Shown in pieces: positions 8,380 through 16,681 of a stretch of 64,000 bases of DNA. The notes below the pieces were generated by a model that saw only the letters and a list, made by a program, of their open reading frames with translations, did no database searches and was not told where the DNA came from. The translations under genes and the position numbers were made by a program. The stretch comes from Maricaulis sp048268525 (GTDB lineage: Bacteria > Pseudomonadota > Alphaproteobacteria > Caulobacterales > Maricaulaceae), in NCBI RefSeq assembly GCF_048268525.1, contig NZ_JBLWVH010000001.1:248001-312000 (forward strand), written 5' to 3'. The stretch's first letter is position 1. Each line of letters begins with the position of its first letter.

Positions 8380-10920
8380 ATGATGAAGCAACGGGCACTT
8401 TCAACGACCTTTCTGACCGCCGCGACCCTGTCGCTTGCCGGGGCCGGCCTCGCCGCCGCCCAGGTGGACGTCATTACCGTTACCGCCACCAAGCGGGAGC
8501 AGAGCACCCAGGATATTCCTCTTGCCGTGAACGCGATGAATGAGGAAACGCTGGACGAGCTCGGCGTTGATGTCTTCACCGATTACCTGCAACAGCTGCC
8601 GGGCGTGACCGCCGGCGGTTCCGGTCCGGGACAGGCCACGATCTATATCCGCGGTCTCGCTTCGACGACGCCGAACCTGACCACGGCCGGTGTGGCCGGT
8701 CTGGCGCCGAACGTCGCCCTCTATCTCGACGAGCAACCGGTATCGCAGCCGGGCCGAAACCTCGACGTCTATGCAGCCGACCTGGCGCGCGTCGAGGTTC
8801 TGCCGGGACCGCAAGGCACGCTGTATGGTGCGTCCTCGCAGGCCGGTACGGTGCGCCTGATCACCAATCGTCCTGATCCGTCGGCCTTCTATGCCTCGTC
8901 AAACTTTGCCGTGTCCTTCACCGAAGGCGGCGAGATGTCGAACAAGGTCGAGGCCGTCGTCAACGTGCCGGTCGCCGACAACTTTGCCCTTCGCGGTGTG
9001 GTTTATGTCGATCAGCAGGGCGGCTATATCGACAATGTTCCGGGCACCCGCAACGCGTCCGAGTCGGCCCGTTTCCGGCCTGCCGGCACAATGCGTGACA
9101 ATGGCGTTCCGGTGAGCGCGACTCGCGCCGGTTTCCAGTCCACGGCCGACCTGTCCAATGTCACCTTCCTGGACGCCAATAATTCGTCGCTTCTGGAGAA
9201 GGATTTCAACGACACGACCTATTCCGGTTTCCGTCTGAGCGCGCTGTACGACTTCAATGCAGACTGGTCGCTGACCGTCATGCACATGCAGCAGCAGCTG
9301 GACTCCGAAGGCGTGTTCTTCATGGATCCCAACCTCGACGATCTGGAAGTCCAGCGCTTCGAGGAAGACGAGCTGGACGACTATTTCCACAATACGAGCT
9401 GGACGCTGGAAGGCCGTCTCGGCGCTCTGGAAATGGTCTATACCGGCGCCTACACGGATCGGAATACCGATCAGCGCGTCGACTATTCCGACTATCTCTT
9501 CGTCGGTCAGTACCTGCCCTATTATATCTGTGACGCCTCGGTCTCCTATCCGGGTGCGGCCGACCCGTCGGGCACCTGTCAGGCGCCGAACCTGTTCGTC
9601 CAGTCGGACACGCGGACCAAGGTCTTCACGCAGGAGTTGCGCTTCAACACGCCGGCAGATCGCCGTATCCGCGCGACCTTCGGCGGCTTCTACTCCGACA
9701 TGGAAGTGGCCGAGCGCAATGACTTCACCTATCCGGGTTCGGTCAATGCGATCTCCTTTGATGGCGTTACCACCGGTTTCGCCCCGAACTATCCGTTGAC
9801 CAACCTCGCCGTGACAGGTGCGGTTGGATCGGCTTCGCCGGGCTATTTCTCCGACCCGGGGCCTTTCCCGGCCGGCGTGATCTTCCGCAATGACGTGCTG
9901 CGCACGGACGAACAATACGGCGTTTTCGGTGAGGCCACATTTGACCTGACCGAGCAGTTCTCCGTCACGCTGGGTGCTCGTTACTATGACATCGAAGTTG
10001 ACCTGGTCGGCAGTGCAAACGGCTCCTTCTTCAATTTCGGCCAGACCGACGACGCCCAGGTCTTCGGAACAAATATCTCGGCCCTTTACGCGCCGGACAA
10101 TCCGTTCGGAAATCCGGACGTCGCGGCGACTGACGGCTTCATCTTCAAGGGCACGCTGGAATGGCGTCCGACCGACGGGGCGCTGTTCTACGCGACGGTC
10201 TCGGAAGGCTTCCGCCCGGGTCTGCTCAACCGCCCTGGCGGCGCGGCCGGACCGGGTGGCTACACCGTTCCCTACGCGTTGGAAACGGATGATGTGATCA
10301 ACTACGAACTCGGTTGGAAAACCGATCTCTTTGACAACCAGGTCCGCTTCAACGGCAACGCCTTCATGGTCGAGATCGAGAACCTCCAGACGACGATCTT
10401 CGACCCGTCCATCACCAACCTCTTCTTCTCGGACAACGCAGCCAATGCGGAAATCCGCGGCCTCGAAGGGGATGTCACCTGGGCACCGGCCAGCATTGAA
10501 GGTCTGACCGTTGTAGGTGCCTTCTCGCTGCTCGATACCGAGATCACGGAAGTCCTGACCCCGACGAGTGACATCGTGGCCGGTTCGGAGCTGGCTTTCG
10601 CTCCGAGCTATCAGGCGAATGTCCGGGTCCGCTATGAGTGGTATCTGGAAAACGGCATGATGGCGCACGTGATGCCGCAAGTGACGATGACCGATGACAG
10701 CGTTTCTGACGTCATCGAGATCAACAAGGCGGATGTCGAGGGCTACACCTCGCTGAACTTCACGACGGGCCTGACCGGCGAGAGCTGGTCGGTCGAATTG
10801 TTCGCCAACAATCTCACTGATGAACGCGGCGAGATTGCCAATAACTTCGTCTTCGATCGCGAGCGCGTCACGGTCATCCGTCCGCGGACGATCGGCGTGC
10901 GTGTCGGGGTGCAGTACTAG
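8380..10920 (+). CDS. TonB-dependent outer-membrane receptor
   Basis: 846 residues. A signal peptide (MMKQRALSTTFLTAATLSLAGAGLAAA) is followed by a TonB-box-like segment (VITVTATKREQSTQDIPLAVN) and a plug domain containing IYIRGL, RVEVLPGPQGTLYGASSQAGTVRLITNRP (about residues 45-175). The remainder is a long beta-barrel typical of SusC-unlike alphaproteobacterial receptors, with a C-terminal strand ending RTIGVRVGVQY. It imports a substrate too large for porins across the outer membrane, powered by TonB/ExbBD. The substrate is unknown; neighbours suggest lipid- or sterol-like compounds only weakly. ATGs at 8380 and 8383 are both possible. The gene ends just before a strong terminator. Confidence 0.93.
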   Translation: MMKQRALSTTFLTAATLSLAGAGLAAAQVDVITVTATKREQSTQDIPLAVNAMNEETLDELGVDVFTDYLQQLPGVTAGGSGPGQATIYIRGLASTTPNLTTAGVAGLAPNVALYLDEQPVSQPGRNLDVYAADLARVEVLPGPQGTLYGASSQAGTVRLITNRPDPSAFYASSNFAVSFTEGGEMSNKVEAVVNVPVADNFALRGVVYVDQQGGYIDNVPGTRNASESARFRPAGTMRDNGVPVSATRAGFQSTADLSNVTFLDANNSSLLEKDFNDTTYSGFRLSALYDFNADWSLTVMHMQQQLDSEGVFFMDPNLDDLEVQRFEEDELDDYFHNTSWTLEGRLGALEMVYTGAYTDRNTDQRVDYSDYLFVGQYLPYYICDASVSYPGAADPSGTCQAPNLFVQSDTRTKVFTQELRFNTPADRRIRATFGGFYSDMEVAERNDFTYPGSVNAISFDGVTTGFAPNYPLTNLAVTGAVGSASPGYFSDPGPFPAGVIFRNDVLRTDEQYGVFGEATFDLTEQFSVTLGARYYDIEVDLVGSANGSFFNFGQTDDAQVFGTNISALYAPDNPFGNPDVAATDGFIFKGTLEWRPTDGALFYATVSEGFRPGLLNRPGGAAGPGGYTVPYALETDDVINYELGWKTDLFDNQVRFNGNAFMVEIENLQTTIFDPSITNLFFSDNAANAEIRGLEGDVTWAPASIEGLTVVGAFSLLDTEITEVLTPTSDIVAGSELAFAPSYQANVRVRYEWYLENGMMAHVMPQVTMTDDSVSDVIEINKADVEGYTSLNFTTGLTGESWSVELFANNLTDERGEIANNFVFDRERVTVIRPRTIGVRVGVQY

Positions 10921-10953
10921 GCCCTGACAAGCCGCTGGCCCAAGGCCACAATG

Positions 10954-10987
10954 GAAAGCGTCTCCGGGAGGGGACGCTTTCTGTTTT
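10954..10987 (+). terminator. Rho-independent terminator after the TonB-dependent receptor
   Basis: A 12-bp stem (10954-10965 with 10970-10981, one G-T pair) closes a GGGA tetraloop and is followed by TGTTTT. It lies 33 bases beyond the receptor stop and ends before the next gene at 11013, so it separates the two units. Confidence 0.85.
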
Positions 10988-11012
10988 CCGAAAGACAGGC
11001 GGAGACCCCTGC

Positions 11013-13022
11013 GTGGCAGAAGAGACGGACATCCACGTCCAGGCGCTGAAGACGGCGCAAAAAGAGATGTATGAGGGCCGTTTCGATGCGGCTCAGGAGA
11101 CGCTGCAGCCGGTTCTGGAGGTGTCTCCGGACCATGTTGAAGCGCTCTACATGCAGGCCGTGTGCGCCCGTTACCTCAAACGCCACGGAGAAGCCCGCGA
11201 CGCGCTTGACCGCGTCAAGCGTGCCTCACCCGACTTTGGCCGTGCCTATCAGGAAGAAGGTCATCTCCTGCGGGCGCTGGGCGACGACGCCCGGGCCCTG
11301 ATCGCCTATCAGCGCGCCTGCCGTTTCAATCCGGCGCTTGTCGCCAGCTGGCAGGCCCAGTCGGAATTGCTGCAAGCGGCCGGTCGTCCGGCAGAGGCCA
11401 GTGGCGCGGCGGCGCAGGCCGAACGGATCAATGCCCTGCCGCGCGAGCTGGTGTCGGTCACCCATCTGCTGCACGAAGGCAAATTGCTCAAGGCGGAACA
11501 GCTCTGCCGGGCCTTCCTCCAGAAAACGCCCCATCATGTCGAGGCGATGAGACTGCTGGCGGAGATCGGGTCGCGTTTCGGCGTGCTTGAAGATGCCGAT
11601 TTCCTGCTCGAGAGCGCCATCGGCTTTGAACCGGACAATACCCAGCTCCGGCTCGACTACATCCAGATCCTGCGCAAGCGGCAGAAGTTTGCGGCCGCGC
11701 TTGATCAGGCCCGAAAGCTTTGGGAGAGCGATCGGGACAATCCGCTGTTCAAGTCGCACTACGCCATCGAGTGCATGCAGACCGGAAATTATGACGAGGC
11801 TTTGACGCTGTTCGAGGAAATCCTCGTCACGCTGCCCGGCGATCCTGCGACACTGACATCTCGTGGGCATGCGCAGAAAACGCTCGGACAGCATGACGAC
11901 GCGGTCGCCAGCTATCGGGCGGCGTTTGCCGCCAAACCCGATCACGGGGATGCCTGGTACGGGCTGGCCAATCTCAAGACCTATCGTTTCACCGATGACG
12001 AAGTCACAGCCATGCAGGCGCTGGAAGCCGGAAGCGAGTTGGCATTCCAGGATCGCGTCCATCTGAGCTTTGCCCTGGCCAAGGCATTCGAGGATCGTGA
12101 GGACATCGCCCGGGCGTTCGACTTCTACGAGAAGGGCAACACGCTCAAACGCGTCCAGACGCGCTATACGACCGAGCAGATGAAGGCGGAGCTCGATGCC
12201 CAGGCCGAGATTTGTGACGAGGCGCTGTTTGCCAGTCAGTCGGGCAAGGGATGCGCCGATCCAGACCCGATCTTCATCGTCGGGCTTCCAAGGGCCGGGT
12301 CCACGCTGCTCGAGCAAATCCTGGCTTCGCACAGTCAGGTCGACGGCACTTTGGAACTCCCCAATATTCTCGCCCTGTCGCATCGATTGCGGGGGCGGCA
12401 GCGGCTGAGCGACAAGACACGCTATCCGCGGGTGCTGCACGAGCTGGATGCCGGGCAACTGGAAGCGCTGGGCCGGGACTATATCGAAAACACCCGCATC
12501 CATCGGGCCGGTGCGCCGCGCTTTACCGACAAGATGCCAAACAATTTCCGGCATATCGGCCTGATCAAGCTGATCCTGCCCAATGCCCGCATCATTGATG
12601 CGCGACGCCACCCGATGGCCTGCTGTTTCTCCGGCTTCAAGCAATTATTCGCGGAAGGCCAGGAATTTACCTACGGGCTCGAGGAGATCGGTCACTACTA
12701 CCGAAATTATGTGGCGCTGATGGATCATTGGGACCGGGTGCTGCCCGGGCAGGTCCTGCGCGTGAACTATGAGGACGTCGTCTCAGACCTTGAAGGCCAG
12801 GTTCGACGCATTCTCGACCATTGCGACCTGCCATTCGAACAGGCCTGCGTCGATTTCCACACGACAGAGCGTGCGGTCCGGACGGCCAGTTCGGAACAGG
12901 TTCGCCAGCCGATCTTTGATGCGGGCGTGGCGCAGTGGAAGAAATTCGAACCGCATCTCGACCCGCTCAAGCGTGCGCTGGGTGAGGATATACTGGCCCG
13001 AGCGGGACAAGGAACATCATGA
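11013..13022 (+). CDS. TPR-repeat sulfotransferase family protein
   Basis: 669 residues in two parts. Residues about 1-390 are tetratricopeptide-like repeats (VLEVSPDHVEALYMQAVCARYLKRHGEARDAL and several similar units). From about residue 418 there is a sulfotransferase domain with the PAPS 5'-phosphosulfate motif PIFIVGLPRAGSTLLEQIL, a later DKMPNNFRHIGLIKLILPNARIIDARRHP segment (3'-phosphate binding) and LRVNYEDVVSDLEGQ. No signal peptide or membrane segment is visible, so it is probably cytosolic. Such proteins are related to tyrosylprotein sulfotransferases and may modify polymers or peptides; the acceptor is unknown. The start is GTG 11013. The end overlaps the BCCT gene by four bases (ATGA). 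Confidence 0.88.
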   Translation: MAEETDIHVQALKTAQKEMYEGRFDAAQETLQPVLEVSPDHVEALYMQAVCARYLKRHGEARDALDRVKRASPDFGRAYQEEGHLLRALGDDARALIAYQRACRFNPALVASWQAQSELLQAAGRPAEASGAAAQAERINALPRELVSVTHLLHEGKLLKAEQLCRAFLQKTPHHVEAMRLLAEIGSRFGVLEDADFLLESAIGFEPDNTQLRLDYIQILRKRQKFAAALDQARKLWESDRDNPLFKSHYAIECMQTGNYDEALTLFEEILVTLPGDPATLTSRGHAQKTLGQHDDAVASYRAAFAAKPDHGDAWYGLANLKTYRFTDDEVTAMQALEAGSELAFQDRVHLSFALAKAFEDREDIARAFDFYEKGNTLKRVQTRYTTEQMKAELDAQAEICDEALFASQSGKGCADPDPIFIVGLPRAGSTLLEQILASHSQVDGTLELPNILALSHRLRGRQRLSDKTRYPRVLHELDAGQLEALGRDYIENTRIHRAGAPRFTDKMPNNFRHIGLIKLILPNARIIDARRHPMACCFSGFKQLFAEGQEFTYGLEEIGHYYRNYVALMDHWDRVLPGQVLRVNYEDVVSDLEGQVRRILDHCDLPFEQACVDFHTTERAVRTASSEQVRQPIFDAGVAQWKKFEPHLDPLKRALGEDILARAGQGTS

Positions 13023-14623
13023 CCAGACGCCTCTACAAGACCGATCATGAAATCGGGCAGGACAATATTTCCGTGCTCGGCCTCGATGTTCACAACCCGG
13101 TTTTCTTCATCTCGGCGGTTATCATGATCGGCTTCGTGACAGCGGCCGTCTTGATGCCGGAAGCCGTTTCGGCAGGCCTGTTCGCGGCGCGAGACTGGGT
13201 GCTGGCGACATTCGACTGGTTCTTCGTGCTTGGGGTCAATCTGGTCTTCCTGTTCTGTCTGGTCGTCATGGTCTCGCCGCTCGGCAAGCTGCGCATCGGC
13301 GGCAGCTCGGCCAAACCGGATTTCTCGACCCGGTCCTGGCTGGCCATGCTGTTCTCCGCCGGCATTGGTATCGGGCTGATGTTCTGGGGGGCGGCAGAGC
13401 CGCTGGCCTATCATACTGACTGGTTCGGCACGCCGCTGGGCGTTGAGCCCGGCACCGACGCATCGGCCCGGTTGGCGCTGAGCGCGACCATGTTCCACTG
13501 GGGCCTGAATGCCTGGTCGATCTATGCGGTCCTGGGTCTGGCCCTGGCCTATTTCACCTTCTCCAAAGGCCTGCCGCTGACGGTGCGCTCGGCTTTCTAC
13601 CCGCTTCTCGGCGAGCGAATCTGGGGCTGGCCTGGCCACCTGATCGACCTCCTCGCGGTGGTCGCAACCCTGTTCGGGCTGGCCACATCGCTGGGACTGG
13701 GCGCGCAACAGGTCGCCAGTGGCCTCGACTTCCTGTTCGGGATCGACCCGGGCATCCTGACCCAGATCATCGTCATCGGCTGCATCACCTCCATCGCGAT
13801 CGTGTCGGTGGTGCGCGGTCTGGATGGCGGCGTGAAGGTACTGTCCAACATCAACATGGTCATGGCCGGCATCTTCCTGCTGTTCATCTTCATCGTCGGA
13901 CCGACGCTGCTGATCGCCAACGGTTTCTGGGAGAACACCGTCGATTATGTCCGCGATTTCCTGCCGCTGGCCAATTGGGTCGGACGCGAGGACACCGAAT
14001 GGTTCCATGGCTGGACCGTATTCTATTGGGCCTGGTGGGTATCCTGGTCGCCCTTTGTTGGCATGTTCATCGCACGGGTGTCCAAGGGGCGGACGGTCCG
14101 CGAATTTCTGGTCGCCGTGATCTTCGTGCCGATGCTGATCACGATCGCCTGGTTCTCGACCTTCGGCGAGACCGCGATTTTCCAGTATGAAAATGGTATC
14201 GGCGAGCTGGCCGACGGGGTCGGCGAGGTTTCGCTGGTCCTGTTCCAGATGCTCGAACACCTGCCGTTTGCCGCGATCACCTCGGGGATTGCCATCGTCC
14301 TGGTCTTCGTCTTCTTCGTGACCTCGTCCGACTCCGGCTCGCTTGTTATCGACTCGATCACAGCTGGCGGCAAACTGCATGCGCCCGTGCCGCAGCGGAT
14401 TTTCTGGGCGTCCATCGAGGGTCTGGTTGCCGCGGTCCTGCTTTATGGCGGTGGAGCGCAGGCCCTGCAGGGATTGCAGGCCGGCGCGATCACGGCCGGT
14501 CTGCCCTTCATGGTCGTGCTTCTGGTGTGCTGCTACAGCCTCTGGAAGGGGTTGTGGTCGGATTTGCGGGCCCAACGGGCGCTGGAGGCGGCGCAGGACA
14601 AACCGGTTGAAGCGGAAGGCTAG
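13019..14623 (+). CDS. BCCT-family betaine/choline/carnitine transporter
   Basis: 534 residues with about 12 membrane segments. It shows the BCCT signatures GIGIGLMFWGAAEPLAYH (about residues 116-133) and the TM8-type segment WTVFYWAWWVSWSPFVGMFIARVSKGRTVREF, which contains the tryptophan-rich substrate site. Members take up betaine, choline, carnitine or related zwitterions (including DMSP) with Na+ or H+, mainly for osmoprotection. The C-terminus is short, without the long osmosensory tail of BetP or BetT. ATG 13019 overlaps the sulfotransferase stop, so the two are translationally coupled, an unusual pairing. It converges on the minus-strand metal transporter. Confidence 0.93.
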   Translation: MTRRLYKTDHEIGQDNISVLGLDVHNPVFFISAVIMIGFVTAAVLMPEAVSAGLFAARDWVLATFDWFFVLGVNLVFLFCLVVMVSPLGKLRIGGSSAKPDFSTRSWLAMLFSAGIGIGLMFWGAAEPLAYHTDWFGTPLGVEPGTDASARLALSATMFHWGLNAWSIYAVLGLALAYFTFSKGLPLTVRSAFYPLLGERIWGWPGHLIDLLAVVATLFGLATSLGLGAQQVASGLDFLFGIDPGILTQIIVIGCITSIAIVSVVRGLDGGVKVLSNINMVMAGIFLLFIFIVGPTLLIANGFWENTVDYVRDFLPLANWVGREDTEWFHGWTVFYWAWWVSWSPFVGMFIARVSKGRTVREFLVAVIFVPMLITIAWFSTFGETAIFQYENGIGELADGVGEVSLVLFQMLEHLPFAAITSGIAIVLVFVFFVTSSDSGSLVIDSITAGGKLHAPVPQRIFWASIEGLVAAVLLYGGGAQALQGLQAGAITAGLPFMVVLLVCCYSLWKGLWSDLRAQRALEAAQDKPVEAEG

Positions 14624-14642
14624 CCGCGGTTCAGCGGCTGGC

Positions 14643-15620
14643 TCACAGCCACTTCATCATCCTGAATATCCAGATCTGCACGGCGCTGATCCCGCCCAGG
14701 ATGACCAGGAAGATCCAGAAGGCGCTGGGCAGGTCGGCGCCGGGGATTCCGCCGACATTGATACCCAGCAAACCGGTCAGAAAGCCCAGCGGCAGGAAGA
14801 TCGCGGCGACGAGTGACAGGACGTAGAGATTCTTGTTCATCCGGTCGGCCAGCGCATTGGCCAGCTCGTCCTTGACGATCTGCGCCCGCTCGCGGATGGC
14901 ATCGAGGTCCTCGAGATAGCGGGTGATGCGGTCGAGATTTTCCTGCAGGCGACGCCTGTGGCCGGTGTTCAGCCAGTCCAACTCGGATGTGCGCAGATAG
15001 GCGATGACGTCGCGCTGGGGGGCGAAATAGCGGCGGAAGATGATGGCCTGCTTGCGCAAGGCGGTGATCTCCTGACGCTCGGCGACAGACGGCTCCTCCA
15101 TCACCCGTTCCTCGACCTCATCCAGCCGCTCGTGCAGCTGGGTCATCACCGGCTCCATGCGTTCGAACAGGCGGGCCGACAACTGGCCGATGAACTCGCC
15201 GGCATCCTTGGGGCCGTTGCCGGATGCCAGCTTGTCCTGGATATCGCGGACGGCCTTGGTCTGGCGCCGCTGGACAGAAATAATGCGCGACGGGTCGACC
15301 CAGACACGCACGGAAATCATGTCTTCGGGTTGGGAGTCGGCATTCAGGTTGACGCCGCGCAGGATCATCATGGCGCCGTTCTCGAATTCGAGCAGGCGTG
15401 GCCGCGTCTCGTCGGCCAGCAGGGCGTCGATGATCAGCGGGTCGAGATAGTCCAGCTCGTTTTCGATCCACTCGCGACTGGCTGGATGCAGGGCGTCGAG
15501 ATGAACCCAGGCCAGGGCGTCATCCTGGATTTCGTGGGCGACGGCGGTGCCGCTGAGCAGCTGCCCGCTGCCATCTCCGGTGATCGAGGCGGCGTAGAGA
15601 ATGCCGGCAGTGTCGTCCAT
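14643..15620 (-). CDS. zntB: ZntB/CorA-family divalent cation transporter
   Basis: 325 residues. A large cytosolic N-terminal domain (WVHLDALHPASREWI, then RPRLLEFENGAMMILRGVNLN) and a long coiled-coil helix (about residues 170-260) precede two C-terminal membrane helices. Between the helices is LLGINVGGIPG, the ZntB form of the CorA GMN loop. The protein ends with a basic/aromatic tail. ZntB proteins move Zn2+ (and possibly other divalents) through a pentameric inner-membrane channel. It starts two bases after the MscS stop and is probably co-transcribed with it. Confidence 0.9.
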   Translation of the reverse strand: MDDTAGILYAASITGDGSGQLLSGTAVAHEIQDDALAWVHLDALHPASREWIENELDYLDPLIIDALLADETRPRLLEFENGAMMILRGVNLNADSQPEDMISVRVWVDPSRIISVQRRQTKAVRDIQDKLASGNGPKDAGEFIGQLSARLFERMEPVMTQLHERLDEVEERVMEEPSVAERQEITALRKQAIIFRRYFAPQRDVIAYLRTSELDWLNTGHRRRLQENLDRITRYLEDLDAIRERAQIVKDELANALADRMNKNLYVLSLVAAIFLPLGFLTGLLGINVGGIPGADLPSAFWIFLVILGGISAVQIWIFRMMKWL

Positions 15621-15621
15621 G

Positions 15622-16590
15622 TCAGCCCTCCAGCACGGAAGCGGATGACTTGATATGCACGTCGCGCTGCGGGAAGGGGATTTCGATCCCGGCATCGCGG
15701 AATTTGCGCCAGATCGTGAACATCACCTCGCTCTGGGGCGCCCAGCGACCTTTCACGACATCGCCGATCCAGAACAACAGGGTGAAGTCGACCGAGCTGT
15801 CGCCGAAATTGCGCAGGAAGCATTGTGGCTTCGGGTCTTCGATTGTGGACGGGTGCTCGCGCGCCGCTTCCAGGATCAGGGCCTGTGCCTTCTCCAGGTC
15901 GGAGCCATAGGAGACGCCAATGCCGATTTCGATGCGGCCACGCGTATTGGTCAGGGTCCAGTTGGTGACGCGGTTGGTGATCAGGTCTTCGTTGGGAACA
16001 AGGATCTCCTTGCCATCAAGCGTTTCGATCAGGGTGTAGCGGGCGCTCGACTTGCGCACGAAACCGGACACCCCGTCGGGTAGTTCGATGAGGTCGTCCT
16101 GCTCCACCGACCGTTCCAGCAGCAGGATGATGCCGGAGATGAAGTTCGATGCGATCTTCTGCAGACCGAAGCCCAGGCCGATGCCAAGGGCGCCGGAAAA
16201 CACGGTCAGCGTGGTCAGGTCCAGCCCCATCAGGTCCATGGTCACCAGGAAGGCGACCAGGTAGAGCGCGATCTGGAAAACCTTGGTGATCAGGATGCGG
16301 GTGGTGGCGCGCAGCTTGGTCAGCTTGCTCAACCGGCCTTCAACAAGGGCGGCGATGATTGCCGTGGTCCAGAACACCATGGCCAGCACCAGCGCGCCGC
16401 GCAGCACGTCATAGGCGCTGACCGCCAGGCTGCCGACGGTAAACGTCAGCATCGGTGTGTCGAGATAGGTCCGGACCGTGTCGAGATGGCCTGACATGCC
16501 GGCGGCCAGGACGGCAACAAGCGTCGCGAAGACCAGGATGCCGGCCCAGGCGCCATTCGGTTTGATCAGCGATAACAGGAAGGTCTTCAT
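15622..16590 (-). CDS. MscS-type small mechanosensitive channel
   Basis: 322 residues. About four membrane segments occupy the first 150 residues. The pore-lining TM3 region is followed by the conserved LGIGLGFGLQKIASNFISGIILLLERSVEQDDLIEL segment and then the cytosolic beta/vestibule domain with VPNEDLITNRVTNWT. This channel opens under membrane tension to release solutes during hypo-osmotic shock. ATG 16590 (MKTFLLSLIKPNG) was chosen because the upstream extension has no family features. It is the first gene of a two-gene unit with the ZntB-like transporter and lies next to the convergent BCCT osmolyte importer, so osmotic functions cluster here. Confidence 0.92.
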   Translation of the reverse strand: MKTFLLSLIKPNGAWAGILVFATLVAVLAAGMSGHLDTVRTYLDTPMLTFTVGSLAVSAYDVLRGALVLAMVFWTTAIIAALVEGRLSKLTKLRATTRILITKVFQIALYLVAFLVTMDLMGLDLTTLTVFSGALGIGLGFGLQKIASNFISGIILLLERSVEQDDLIELPDGVSGFVRKSSARYTLIETLDGKEILVPNEDLITNRVTNWTLTNTRGRIEIGIGVSYGSDLEKAQALILEAAREHPSTIEDPKPQCFLRNFGDSSVDFTLLFWIGDVVKGRWAPQSEVMFTIWRKFRDAGIEIPFPQRDVHIKSSASVLEG

Positions 16591-16681
16591 GCCCGCAGGC
16601 CTTTTCTGGTTTGTGGCGCAATCACGCCCCAACCATCAGCCGTACTCTGCGTGCCGGTTCGAGGCAAGCGCTTGCCCGGCC

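Noticed and set aside
8899..10680. 593-residue minus-strand open frame
   Set aside because: It is antisense to the TonB-dependent receptor and has no recognisable domains.
12767..14575. 602-residue minus-strand open frame
   Set aside because: It is antisense to the BCCT gene and has a low-complexity D/H/Q/R-rich composition typical of a GC-rich shadow frame.
14622..14639. AGCCGC/GCGGCT hairpin between the BCCT and ZntB genes
   Set aside because: The stem is short and no T-tract follows on either strand, so a terminator is not supported.
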